60,000 nt of DNA from Antedon mediterranea. Taxonomy: Eukaryota; Echinodermata; Crinoidea; Comatulida; Antedonidae. The stretch covers positions 751,001 through 811,000 of the forward strand of contig NC_092677.1 of assembly GCF_964355755.1 (NCBI RefSeq). Direction: 5' to 3'. Positions 10,342 through 22,572 of the stretch are shown piece by piece. How positions within the stretch are numbered: position 1 is the stretch's first letter; every line of letters begins with the position of its first letter. The notes under the pieces were generated by a model. The model ran no database searches, had not been told where the DNA came from, and worked only from the letters and a program-made list of their open reading frames with translations. The translations under genes and the position numbers were made by a program.

Positions 10342-12052
10342 CTGAAAGAGAACAAAACATTGTGTAATTCAAAAGAATACTATTCAGTATTCATTTATTC
10401 ATGGTCAAACACAGTAAAATATGTACATGGTTTGAAATTATTTAAATTCACATAAAAATATAAAAATGAGTTAAAAAGGTTAAAATTTAGTAAAATACAG
10501 ATAAAATGAATCGTTTAAAATACAAAATTGGTGTGTGTAAGGGTATAAATGATCAAAGTTTTGCTATAGACATATATGTCATATTTAAATGCTTAGTACT
10601 CTACTCTAAATTGGCAGTACTCTCGCTTAAATCTGTGATCGATTTTGTCGCAAATTTCAATATGTCAATGCAGAAATAATTCTCTTCCAAATATATAAAA
10701 TTATTTTTCATCATTGTCAAATAATTAAATGAACAGGAAAGTTATATACTAACTGTCAACTAAACTATTTAGAATGATAAACGCTTGTTTAACGGTTTAA
10801 CAACAATCAAATATTTATATTTCGACAATTAAAAAAAACAATTTCAAGGGCGCATTGTATCCTGAAATTTGCTAAATAAATTAAAAGTTTTTAAATGAAT
10901 CTTGAATGAATTACAAGAGGACGCCACAAATTTGAATCCACTGTATTTCTTAGTGCAAAAACAGAGAACAGATGATTTGTCAGAGAAGCAGTTTTAATGA
11001 AGTTTTTCACTTCCATAGAAAAAAAAGCAAAAATGATTTCAAATATAAAAGACAAACTAAACAGTTAAATTTAACCAAAAACTCATTGTCTGACACTGAC
11101 AGACAATTTGACTATTTTTTGCTTTAAATTACAGTGTTTTAAGGTAAATAATAAAGTTAATAACGTTAATCCAGTGATGCATCAGTGATTTTCACCTTAA
11201 CCAATGAAAATACACGACCACGATTAGCATGCAGACAGCAACTACATACCTGTACCTGTACCCTAGTATACGATAGCGAAATAGCTATGGCAAATGTATT
11301 TTCAGGTTTGTAATTTTAACAGTAAAGTTGGCGTCAGTGATATGATATTTTCAATCAATTAATCAGATAATTTTCCGTTTTAAATTATTTTGAATTAAAA
11401 TGCAATTCTACAAGTAGTAAGAACAAATCAGTATATTTAAAGGTAACATTATATAAAATATAAATAAATTACAAAAAACAGTTTTATGATGTAAACTTTC
11501 ATTCATTGTCATGAATGTATACAAAGTTCTATCTGTTTTGACCTGATCAGAGTGTTTCAGGTACAGGCATGAATTTTGAATATAATATCTGGTTAATTGT
11601 ACATAAATCAAATATATAATTTGTAATAGAAATCAAGACGAAAAAACATGAATTTCTCTTAAAATGATCAAATACAAAAATTTGGCAAAATTCTGCTATA
11701 AAAACCAGGAATAGTTAGGTAGTTTAACCTAATGTAATAACAGTTCTGGTGACTCCCTAGAAGGTGAAAAAAGATGGCGGACATACGGTTGATTTTTTTC
11801 CCCCACCTGCCATTAACGCAAGGCATTGGAATGTTGTGTCTGAACACCTTGGCTTTTAACGCCACGGATTACCGTATGCCTTACGTAGATAACGCTACCT
11901 TAACGCCATGAGTCTGAACATACCCTAAATGGACATTAAAACATCTGGACAATCTATTCACTGGACCTTCTGGGGCAAGTTCATGAACTCAATTGAATTG
12001 TAATACAAAGGTTGATTTCTCAATTATAAATGTATATCATTACATTACACTA
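10342..12052. other. upstream region of the Ig gene, no gene recognised
   Basis: AT-rich sequence. Open frames on both strands are short and have no recognisable motifs. It presumably contains the 5' non-coding exon and promoter of the minus-strand Ig gene, but no core promoter element can be defended by eye. Confidence 0.4.
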
Positions 12053-12060
12053 CACATAGG

Positions 12061-13876
12061 GGTGTCAGATGAAATCGGTCGCGTCTGAAATCGGTCGCGT
12101 TTGAAATCGGTCGCGATAAAATCAACTTCCGGTATTTTTTATGGCGCGCCGCTAGAGCTATACGTTTAATGATATCGGTCGCGTTTGAAATCGGTCGCGT
12201 TTGAAATCGGTCGCGTATTGCATGGGACGCACTACAATACATTTTTAATGAAAACGCTAATTATGTTTTTAGTTAATTTTGAATATAGAATTTCTAACTA
12301 ATACTATTAACATTTTGTTTACCTCGATCGTTATTATTTTTTTAGTACAGTAGGCTTAAATATAAATATTTATCTCATTATTTATAAATAATTTGTGTTT
12401 TCATTTTATCTTACCCTAGGTGTCAATGAATAATTGTAATGTGTTCGTTTAGAAAATCGTTTTAAAAAGTGTTATTGAATATTGTTTAAGTTTTTGAAAA
12501 GATTAGCATGCCACTGTTTAAAGTTTTAAAAATGTTGAATTAAACAAGTAGACGCGCCTATTGCGTATTTTTTTATCACAGTTAATTACGAAACTAGTTC
12601 TATACCTGCAAGTGGATACCAGCTCAATGAGGTTTATGCAATAAAGGAAGATGATGTATGACGATGATTTTTACGTTCGATATCCGCCACTCTTACGTGA
12701 GCATGGTTTTAGGATAATACTAATAAAATAATATGCCGTTATATATCAATCTAAACTGTACAATGATAGGCCTAGTGATTATTATAAATGTATAGAAAAT
12801 ATATAGAAATAAAAGATATTCAAATTAAAAACTATAGTATTGCCAGGGTATATACGTAAATTATATACATCATTTCACCATGGAACTAGGTTTCACAAAA
12901 CACGTGCAGGCCTATAGATGTTTTAAACGTATGGTTATTAGTAATAGGCCTATTATACGTCATCTTTACATGTCCATGGACAACGATCGCCGTACGTGTT
13001 TTGTCCATGATTTGACACACCGCGTGTTTTTTTTAAAAGGGAATCCCCGTCAGCAAAATAACGTGCAGTTAACGTCTGCATGATCATAGAAGGCGCATCC
13101 ACGATATGATTAATGGCCTATTTCGGGGTTTATTTCAGTAACTCGCCTTTTAACGATCCGCATATAATAATATCATTTTTTACTAGAAAATATTTTAGGC
13201 CTAAACATTAGAAATAAAAATATACACGTGATTTGCCTCAACAATATTCATTATAGGCCTAAACTTAATATTATCCTACATAACGTACGGACATAAATAA
13301 AATAGAAATTAAAATACGGTAAGGTAATCCAATAGTAAGTTTTTAACGACATGGATATGATATATCTGCCACAGTATGCATAAGTATAAAAATGGATACG
13401 CTGGCTTTACGGGCTTTATATTGTTTGATTAATAAAAGACACAGACGTATATTCTCTATATAATATATTAATTACACAGAACATAATAAAATAGAGGTAA
13501 ATTATTATATGCCTAATAAAATATTTAAACAACGTGTTTAGAAATGGCCATTTAGAAAAGACACAGTCCTTCTTCTCCGAGACATGTGAAATAAAAATAA
13601 AATGATAATAAATATTTATTAACCGAAATAAAAAATATCCACATAAATAATCTAGTTTCTAAAAAATATCAATTAAATAAACTATATAAACGAAGAAAAT
13701 GTATATCCCGCTAGCATGCATCTCGCTCCATACAAAATAGCGCGACCGATTTCAAACGCGACCGATTTCAAACGTATAGCTCTAGCGGCGCGCCATACAA
13801 AATAGCGGAAGTTGATTTTATCGCGACCGATTTCAAACGCGACCGATTTCAGACGCGACCGATTTCATCGTAAACC
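12061..13876. mobile_element. 1.8-kb non-autonomous DNA transposon with clustered 15-bp subterminal repeats
   Basis: It is flanked by identical 8-bp target duplications CACATAGG (12053-12060 and 13877-13884). The terminal inverted repeats are ~165 bp (about 12061-12230 and 13711-13876). They begin GGTGTCAGATGAAATCGG on the left and GGTTTACGATGAAATCGG on the right (read inward). Each contains repeated units of the form GAAATCGGTCGCGTT: six on the left (two groups of three) and five on the right (three plus two). The groups are separated by a spacer with AACTTCCG, GGCGCGCC and TAGAGCTATACG. The interior is AT-rich with no transposase. Eight-bp duplications occur in hAT, P and Merlin-type elements, and the superfamily is not decided by what I can see. 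Confidence 0.8.
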
Positions 13877-13884
13877 CACATAGG

Positions 13885-14819
13885 CTATGTATAAAAGGGG
13901 AAGCCTCGTATTCACAAATTGCGCATAACACATTAACAGTAAAATAATACCTACGTTTAAATAGGATAGGTTTCCTGTGTAGACCTACCGGATTAGGCCA
14001 ACTTCGGCCACAGACAATTTCGGCCACAGACAATATTACTACCATATCTATGGAACGCCCATAGTGCCATTGATAGGGGAACAATGAGACACGACAATGT
14101 AATACAGGATTATCGATTTCATTGCGTTTTACTTTTGTTTTTTGTTTTTACACAGGAAAACACGGACACAGACAAACTTGGCAATTAATTAATTAATTTA
14201 TAATGAAAATAAAATACCTACCTACCTACCTACCTAGTAGTTAGGCCGATTTATTTTTGTTTCTAGATTTATTCTTCTCCCACACACCGGCCGCGAAATT
14301 TGTAAACACAGAGCGTACCAAGTTCTCCGAGTGTACTTACTGTATCAAAGATAATCAGGTAAATAAAACCATGCCAAATTGACTATTGAGAATTCTCAAC
14401 TATTACCACAGTACGACTGTACGACGAAGTCTACTGGTATAATCGGATAGGCTGATTTCCTTGTTAACTTAAGGGGTTCATTTAATTACTGAATTCTGAT
14501 TGGTAGTAAGGAAATGTACTGGAATCCTATTGGATGGTAAGGTAGTAGGACAATGTCCATCCCATTGCAGTAATAAATAAAGTTGAGCTCTCGATTATAG
14601 TCATTTTGGTATACTTGAGCACAGTGTGCTTCAGTATATATATATATATTTCAGTGATAAAGAATAGGATAAACTTAACAATATTATACAACAAATAACA
14701 AAAGTACACGATGCAGTTTAACACTGTTTTCATTCATCGACATTCGTTATTCTAGGTAATATAAGTGCATTGTAGGCCTATACCGTTAACAAGATTTTAC
14801 TTGATAACATAGACTTCAC
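13885..14819. other. intergenic stretch with (CTAC)n microsatellite
   Basis: No gene was recognised. It contains a TTAATTAATTAA stretch followed by (CTAC)n at about 14217-14234, and a short TA run near 14637-14648. The small open frames on the minus strand show no domain signature. Confidence 0.45.
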
Positions 14820-16578
14820 TTTGTTTAAATTATTCTAGAAATACTGTTTGCTACCTCATTTACATGAAAATTAAACGATAAATTTTCATCCAGAAATAAG
14901 CCTAGAAATTTAACTTCAGTAGCTTTTACAATACATTAATTTCCCATCCTCAATTCTAGTGAGGTAGTGTCAGCTGACTTATTTCTAGCCTTAAATATAA
15001 CATATTTTGATTTGTTTACATTTAGCGTTAATTTGTTAGCAATAAACCAGTCCGAAAGTATAGATAACTCCTGGTTCATTGTATCAAAAGCTTGACTAAT
15101 ATCATTGTGACTATAAACACATTTGTGTCATCTGCATACATAATCATGTCTACATGGTTATATGCTAGACTAATATCATTAATGAATATAAGAAATAATA
15201 ATGGACCCAATATGGATCCCTTAGGAACTCCAATGTTTACTGTCATTTACTAGACGAAGTAATAACAATAAATGTGTATTGTAGTCTTTTTTAAGATAGT
15301 TTGAGAACCAGTTAAGCGGAACTCCTCTTAGGCCTATACCATAAAATCTTAACTTATCTAATAATATATCATGATCGATTGTATCAAACGCTTTTGATAA
15401 ATCAAGGAAAACTCCTAGTGTGAACTCTTTATTCTCAATAGCGTTTGTGATTTTTTAAATCGATTGTATTAAAGCATGACTAGTTGAATGGTGTTGTCTA
15501 AACCCATATTGTGTTTTACGTTATATTTTGAGAGGTAACAAATCGTTTGATCATACACAATCCTCTCAAATATTTTGGAAAAAAAGGGTAAAATGGAAAT
15601 AGGCCGATAATTATTTATATCTGAGATGTCACCATTCTTAAATACCGGGATAACTTTAGCAATTTTTATATCAGCCGGGACACAGCCCGATGATAATGAC
15701 GTATTAATAATATGCAATAAAGGTTTTAAAATAAACGGGGAAGCAGATTTTATGAGTTGGACACTTATACCATCATGGCCAGGAAAAGTATTCTTTGTGT
15801 TTTTAATACAGTGGTTAAGTTCATGTTCAGTAACAGGTTTAAAAAACATGAAGAGGTAAAATTTCCCTTTAAGAAAGTTCTGTGGGTGATTTGATAATTT
15901 TGACATTCATGCCTAAATTTATTATTTAGTTTTTCTCCAATATTAATAAAAAAGGAGTTGAATGCACTAGCTTTCTCATCATTATCAAAGAAAGTCTCAG
16001 TACCCAATTTTATTTTTGTAGGCAAATTGGTAGTGTTTTTCCTACCCATTATATCATTTGGGATTGTTCACGTTTTTTTAATAATCTTGCTTATTTTGTT
16101 CAAACTGGACCATATAATATTCTTTTTCCCGATTTCTAATAGTAGTGGTTAACTTGTTTCTAAAATGTATGTACGTGCTTTTATTAGTAGTGGTGTTATT
16201 TTGTTTGTACTTTTTATATAATTTATGTTTTTGAGAGATAGCTCTGGCAATTTCAGCTGTGATCCAAGGAGATTTTAACTTGTTCGCCTTATTTCTAATT
16301 CGTTTTAAAGGGAAACAATTATCAATTGCTTTATTTGTAAAATTTTGATAAGCAACATTCGCATTATTTGAGAATAGCACATCATTCCACTGATTGCTTT
16401 GTAATTCTTGCAAAAAATACTCCGTTTGTTGAGGAGAGTATTGTCGTTTATATACAAATCGTGGATATTGCTTATTATGTTTTTCCAAAGTATCTACACA
16501 GAATATTGGGAAGTGATCAGAAATATCAGTAATTAGTATTCCACTTTTAAGGGACGTAGTAAAAGAATCAATGTTGCA
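14820..16578 (-). pseudogene. broken non-LTR retrotransposon (CR1/L2/Jockey-like LINE) endonuclease-RT fragment
   Basis: Read on the minus strand from 16578 leftwards. First is the tail of an APE-type endonuclease ending in SDHFPIF, then a basic linker (KLKSPWITAEIARAISQKHK). The RT fingers follow, with VIPVFKNGD and NNYRPISILPFFSKIFER (about 15560-15660). RT motif A comes next ([20 protein letters not shown], about 15360-15420), then the catalytic YADD box at 15127-15138, and the C-terminal FLGLFLDENLSF region near 14880. The frame changes several times and stops interrupt it, so it is dead. It has no 5' half: the endonuclease is cut where a family A Helentron copy begins at 16579. Clade assignment within the CR1/L2/Jockey group is inferred from RT motif style only. 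Confidence 0.82.
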
Positions 16579-17994
16579 ACTAGATTTAATTCGTCACTAT
16601 GACGAATTATAGGTTATATGCATTGATTTAAATAAAGATAATTGATTTTTAAAAGATATTTTGATTCATTGATTTTCTCAGATTCTTTAATTATTTATAA
16701 TATAAGATAGGACCTTGCTAACGCGAATACAATAGCCGGTATCACAATCCGATCAAAGATCCCTCTGCGTATAATGTCATAAACCACATTTGCTGTTACA
16801 TAATAATAAAGACATAAGTTATTTTTTATCTAGATTTCATTATAAATCATGTGTATAATATATACACTAAGAAATAAATTTGAACAAACAATACGGATAA
16901 TAAAAAAAAAATCTTATTTCGTTTCCCAAAAGGTGAGGCTCGATCTCGGTACCTTGAGTGCCATAGACACGAGCACACACCACCGAGCCATACACAGCTG
17001 ACTAAAAATTGTAGAAAAATTCCTCCGTGTATTTACTATGCAGTAACCACTTTGGTGCAGATAGATTATTACATACCGCAATGAATTATAATTTTTTACT
17101 ATGATGACATCTCTAAAAATGTACAAAAATGATGCACTGTCAAACTATATACTTTTAACTTTAATATATGAACTTTTGAAGGAAGAAAGTTAATGTTAAG
17201 TTTGTTATTTTGGCCTAAGAAAATGTCATGATTTGTTTGATTGTCGAAATGAATTTTTTTTAATTTAATATGCAATTAATTATGGCTTAATCAACTTTTG
17301 TTCCCTTAGTTTAATAATTAATCATACATAAGATACATACACTTCAAGAAAATGAAATAAAAAATATGTGTTCCCGAGCATTCTGACGATCTATATTAAT
17401 TTTAAAATTTAGCATATTTTCACCATTTTGTTAACTTACACGTGCGTAGCCTGTCACTTTTGACGTGCTCGTATAAGGCAATTACGCGTTGAAAAGTGAA
17501 TAAAATATGATGATATTATTAAAGAAAGGTTGTACAACCGAAATTGGACAAAAAGAGTGCGCATTAACGTATAACGCGCAGTGCGCGTGCAAAAATCTGC
17601 GCACTCATGGCAATTTTTTAAACGCTTAAAATTGCCTGAAACGTACTCTAATTTCCTCGAAAATAAATTTTGACAATTTTGAACATTTTAAGCGCGCGTA
17701 CGCAAGCGTTATATGCGCTACGCACGTAATTGTATTGCCATATGATGAAATATGACCTGAAATTTATGAGTACCAAATTTTGTTTAATTGTGATTCATGC
17801 TTGTGAAGATATGATTACAAACGTGATTTCGTAAAATCGCGCGTAGACCGCGTAATTTTTGATTACGCATCGTGAAAATATAACCACATCGATTCCTGTC
17901 CATAAGGAATATACTCTGAAAAATTGACTTAGATAGATGAAACTGATATCAAGATAATTCACGGACAAAATAGTGCTAAGGAAAGAATAAATAA
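16579..17994 (+). mobile_element. HINE family A, copy A1 (non-autonomous Helentron)
   Basis: It begins ACTAGA at the broken edge of the LINE. The 5' hairpin AATTCGTCA-CTA-TGACGAATT is at 16588-16608, followed by AGGTTATATGCAT (16611-16623). The body is ~1.4 kb and non-coding, and includes the inverted pair GAGTGCGCA (17555) / TGCGCACTC (17598) and CpG-rich TTTAAGCGCGCGTACGCAAG. It ends GGAAAGAATAAATAA directly against copy A2, without a 3' hairpin. The minus-strand tRNA-like segment has a 2-base insertion relative to other copies. Short open frames that recur in every copy are not conserved as proteins. Confidence 0.8.
16922..16995 (-). other. tRNA-like segment of family A (possible Pol III promoter)
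   Basis: On the minus strand, an A-box-like TGGCTCGGTGGTG is followed about 45 nt later by a B-box-like GAGATCGAGCCTC (in most other copies GAGATCGAGTCTC, and in A5/A6 GAGTTCGAGTCTC, closer to the GGTTCGANTCC consensus). Ten consecutive T residues follow (A-run 16902-16911 on the plus strand), as a Pol III terminator would. The same arrangement recurs in all family A copies. It does not fold as a full canonical tRNA, so it is tRNA-derived rather than a tRNA gene. Confidence 0.5.
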
Positions 17995-19399
17995 ACTAGA
18001 TTTAATTCGTCACTATGACGAATTATAGGTTATATGCATTGATTTAAATAAAGATAATTGATTTTTAAAAGATATATTGATTGATTGATTTTCTCAGAAT
18101 CTTTAATTATTTATAATATATGATAGGACCTTGCTAACGCGAACACCATAGCCGGTATCACAATCCGATCAAAGATCCATATGCGTATAATGTCATAAAC
18201 CACATTTGTTGTTACATAATAATAAAGACATAAGTTAATTTTTATCTAGATTTCATTGTAAATCATGTGTATAATCTATACACTAAGAAATAAATTTGAA
18301 CAAACAATACGGATAATAAAAAAAAATCTTATTTCGTTTCCCAAGGTGAGACTCGATCTCGGTACCTTGAATGCCATAGACACGAGCACAGACCACCGAG
18401 CCGTACACAACTGACTAAAAGTTGTAGAAAAATTCCTTCGTGTATTTACTATGCAGTAACCACTTTGATGCAAATAGATTATTACATACCGAAATGAATT
18501 ATAATTTTTTACTATGATGACATCTTTAAAATGTATACAAATGATGCACTGTCAAACTACATACTTTTAACTTTAATATATGAATTTTTGAAGGAAGAAA
18601 GTTAATGTTAAGTTTGTTATTTTGGCCTAAGAAAATGTCATAATTTGTTTGATTGTCGAAATTATTTTTTTTAAATTTAATATGCAATTAATGATGACTT
18701 AATCAACTTTTGTTCTCTTTATTTGATAATAAATCATACATATGATACATACACTTCAAGAAAATGAAATAAAAAATAGGTGTTCCCCTGCATTCTGACG
18801 ATATATATTAATTTTAAAATTTAGCATATTTTCACCATTTTGTTAACTTATACGTGCGTAGCCAGTCACTTTTGACGTGCTCGTATAACGCAATTTCGAG
18901 TTGAAACCTGAATCAAATATGATGATATTATTAAAGAAAGATTGTAAAACAGAAATCGGGCAAAAAGAGTGCGCATTAACGTTTAACGCGCAGTGCGCGT
19001 GCAAAAATCTGCGCACTCATGGCATTTTTTTAAACGCTTAAAATTGCCTGAAACGTACTCTAATTTCATCGAAAATAAATTTTGACAATTTTGAACATTT
19101 TAAGCGCGCGTACGCAAGCGTTATATGCGCTACGCACGTAATTTTATTGCCATATGATGAAATATGACCTGAAATTTATGAGTACCAAATTTTGTTTAAT
19201 TGTGATTCATGCTTGTGAAGATATGATTACAAACGTGATTTCGTAAAATCGCGCGTAGACCGCGTAATTTTTGATTACGCATCGTGAAAATATAACCACA
19301 TCGATTCCTGGCCATGAGGAATATACTCTGAAAACTTGACTTAGCTAGATTAAACTGATGCCAAGATAATGCACGGACAAAATAGTGCTAAGGAAAGAA

Positions 19400-19434
<35 letters not shown>

Positions 19435-19483
19435 AGATTTTGACAGAATCAAGAGGTTATATGCATATCATGCATATAACCTA
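17995..19483 (+). mobile_element. HINE family A, copy A2, with 3' terminal hairpin
   Basis: It starts with the same ACTAGA, 5' hairpin and GGTTATATGCAT. It belongs to a sequence variant with CATTTGTTGTTAC and fewer CpG sites. The body is followed by an (AATA)n run (about 19400-19433), the lead-in GATTTTGACAGAATCAAG and a 13-bp hairpin, AGGTTATATGCAT / ATGCATATAACCT with 3-base loop, at 19454-19482. This is a complete 5'-to-3' copy and defines the family A 3' end. Confidence 0.85.
19454..19482 (+). terminator. family A 3' terminal hairpin (Helentron 3' end)
   Basis: Perfect 13-bp stem with loop ATC. The left arm is identical to the motif that follows the 5' hairpin of the same family. In Helentrons the 3' stem-loop marks where rolling-circle transfer ends. 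The role here is inferred from that precedent. Confidence 0.75.
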
Positions 19484-20904
19484 ACTAGATTTAATTCGTC
19501 ACTATGACGAATTATAGGTTATATGCATTGATAATTAAAATAAAGATAATTTATTTTTAAAAGATATTTTGATTCATTGATTTTCTCAGATTCTTTAAAT
19601 AATATATAATATATGATAGGACCTTGCTAACGCGAATACAATAGCCGGTATCACAATCCGATCAAAGATCCCTCTGCGTATAATGTCATAAACCACATTT
19701 GCTGTTACATAATAATAAAGACATAAGTTATTTGTTATCTAGATTTCATTATAAATCATGTGTATAATATATACACTAAGAAATAAATTTGAACAAACAA
19801 TACGGATAATAAAAAAAAAATTTATTTCGTTTCCCAAGGTGAGACTCGATCTCGGTACCTTGAGTGCCATAGACACGAGCACACACCACCGAGCCATACA
19901 CAACTGACTAAAAATTGTAGAAAAATTCCTCCGTGTATTTACTATGCAGTAACCACTTTGGTGCAGATAGATTATTACATACCGCAATGAATTATAATTT
20001 TTTACTATGATGACATCTCTAAAAATGTACAAAAATGATGCACTGTCAAACTATATACTTTTAACTTTAATATATGAACTTTTGAAGGAAGAAAGTTAAT
20101 GTTAAGTTTGTTATTTTGGCCTAAGAAAATGTCATAATTTGTTTGATTGTCGAAATGAATTTTTTTTAATTTAATATGCAATTAATTATGGCTTAATCAA
20201 CTTTTGTTCCCTTAGTTTAATAATAAATCATACATAAGATACATACACTTCAAGAAAATTAAATAAAAAATAATTATGTGTTCCCGAGCATTCTGACGAT
20301 CTATATTAATTTTAAAATTTAGCATATTTTCACCATTTTGTTAACTTACACGTGCGTAGCCTGTCACTTTTGACGTGCTCGTATAAGGCAATTACGCGTT
20401 GAAAAGTGAATAAAATATGATGATATTATTAAAGAAAGGTTGTACAACCGAAATCGGACAAAAAGAGTGCGCATTAACGTATAACGCGCAGTGCGCGTGC
20501 AAAAATCTGCGCACTCATGGCAATTTTTTAAACGCTTAAAATTGCCTGAAACGTACTCTAATTTCATCGAAAATAAATTTTGACAATTTTGAACATTTTA
20601 AGCGCGCGTACGCAAGCGTTATATGCGCTACGCACGTAATTGTATTGCCATATGATGAAATATGACCTGAAATTTATGAGTACCAAATTTTTTTTAATTG
20701 TGATTCATGCTTGTGAAGATATGATTACAAACGTGATTTCGTAAAATCGCGCGTAGACCGCGTAATTTTTGATTACGCATCGTGAAAATATAACCACATC
20801 GATTCCTGGCCATAAGGAATATACTCTGAAAAATTGACTTAGATAGATGAAACTGATATCAAGATAATTCACGGACAAAATAGTGCTAAGGAAAGAATAA
20901 ATAA
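19484..20904 (+). mobile_element. HINE family A, copy A3
   Basis: Complete 5' end, with body ending AGGAAAGAATAAATAA against copy A4 and no 3' hairpin. It shares with A10 and A11 the distinctive TTAAATAATATATAATATAT near its left end, marking a sub-lineage. Its tRNA-like B-box region is at about 19841-19853. Confidence 0.8.
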
Positions 20905-22321
20905 ACTAGATTTAATTCGTCACTATGACGAATTATAGGTTATATGCATTGATAATTAATATAAAGATAATTGATTTTTAAAAGATATTTTGATTCATTG
21001 ATTTTCTCGGATTCTTTAATTATTTATAATATATGATAGGACCTTGCTAACGCGAATACAATAGCCGGTATCACAATCCGATCAAAGATCCCTCTGCGTA
21101 TAATGTCATAAACCACATTTGCTGTTACATAATAATAAAGACATAAGTTATTTTTTATCTAGATTTCATTATAAATCATGTGTATAATATATACACTAAG
21201 AAATAAATTTGAACAAACAATACGGTTAATAAAAAAAAAATCTTATTTCGTTTCCCAAGGTGAGACTCGATCTCGGTACCTGGAGTGCCATAGACACGAG
21301 CACACACCACCGAGCCATACACAACTGACTAAAAATTGTAGAAAAACTTCCTCCGTGTATTTACTATGCAGTAACCACTTTGATGCAGATAGATTATTAC
21401 ATACCGCAATGAATTATAATTTTTTACTATGATGACATCTCTAAAAATGTACAAAAATGATGCACTGTCAAACTATATACTTTTAACTTTAATATATGAA
21501 CTTTTGAAGGATGAAAGTTAATGTTAAGTTTGTTATTTTGGCCTAAGAAAATGTCATAATTTGTTTGATTGTCGAAAATATTTTTTTTAATTTAATATGC
21601 AATTAATCATGGCTTAATCAACTTTTGTTCCCTTAGTTTAATAATAAATCATACATAAGATACATACACTTCAAGAAAATGAAATAAAAAATATGTGTTC
21701 CCGAGCATTCTGACGATCTATATTAATTTTAAAATTTAGCATATTTTCACCATTTTGTTAACTTACACGTGCGTAGCCTGTCACTTTTGACGTGCTCGTA
21801 TAAGGCAATTACGCGTTGAAAAGTGAATAAAATATGATGATATTATTAAAGAAAGGTTGTACAACCGAAATCGGACAAAAAGAGTGCGCATTAACGTATA
21901 ACGCGCAGTGCGCGTGCAAAAATCTGCGCACTCATGGCAATTTTTTAAACGCTTAAAATTGCCTGAAACGTACTCTAATTTCATCGAAAATAAATTTTGA
22001 CAATTTTGAACATTTTAAGCGCGCGTACGCAAGCGTTATATGCGCTACGCACGTAACTGTATTGCCATATGATGAAATATGACCTGAAATTTATGAGTAC
22101 CAAATTTTGTTTAATTGTGATTCATGCTTGTGAAGATATGATTACAAACGTGATTTCGTAAAATCGCGCGTAGACCGCGTAATTTTTGATTACGCATCGT
22201 GAAAATATAACCACATCGATTCCTGGCCATAAGGAATATACTCTGAAAAATTGACTTAGATAGATGAAACTGATATCAAGATAATTCACGGACAAAATAG
22301 TGCTAAGGAAAGAATAAATAA
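20905..22321 (+). mobile_element. HINE family A, copy A4
   Basis: Complete 5' end, no 3' hairpin, and abuts family B copy B1. It is nearly identical to copy A7. Both share ACGGTTAATAAAAAAAAAA, the GAAGGATGAAAG variant and the GTCGAAAATATTTTTTTT deletion, so one derives from the other or both were homogenised. Confidence 0.8.
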
Positions 22322-22496
22322 ACTAGAACTTAAACTCGTCACTTGAGGACGAGTTTGGTTATCCGCCAGCAACAAAGCGTATCTTGCGTATTCAAGTACT
22401 TCCAAGTTATGACTTTTCCAAAAAAAGTAGGCTATTCAAAATTAAAACTGCCCTCTCAGTGTAATAACCAACTAAACCCTTTTAAATAATTGTTTT

Positions 22497-22572
22497 CCCC
22501 TAACGGGACTCGAACCCGGTACCTCTGATACCAAAGTCGGTTGCATTACACATCGAGCCATATGACCACCTG
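22497..22572 (-). other. tRNA-like segment of family B with consensus B-box
   Basis: On the minus strand, TATGGCTCGATGTG (A-box-like) is followed by GGTACCGGGTTCGAGTCCCG. This contains a perfect GGTTCGAGTCC B-box (22506-22516) and a paired T-stem. No T-run follows closely. B2 and B3 have mutated B-boxes (GGTTCAAATCT) and B4 has GGATCGAGTCC. It is homologous in position to the family A segment and is probably tRNA-derived. Confidence 0.6.

Noticed and set aside
15626-16152. Plus-strand open frames over the LINE
   Set aside because: They are antisense to clear reverse-transcriptase motifs on the minus strand.
16588-16608. Hammerhead ribozyme in the 5' hairpin region
   Set aside because: The conserved CUGAUGA and GAAA core segments are absent on both strands around the hairpin. 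The nearby CTGATATCAAG or CTGATGCCAAG does not fit the core.
16922-16995. Functional tRNA gene in the HINE copies or in the SINE at 2911-3040
   Set aside because: A- and B-box resemblance is present, but acceptor and anticodon stems are not convincing and copies differ at positions that must pair. They are described as tRNA-derived only.
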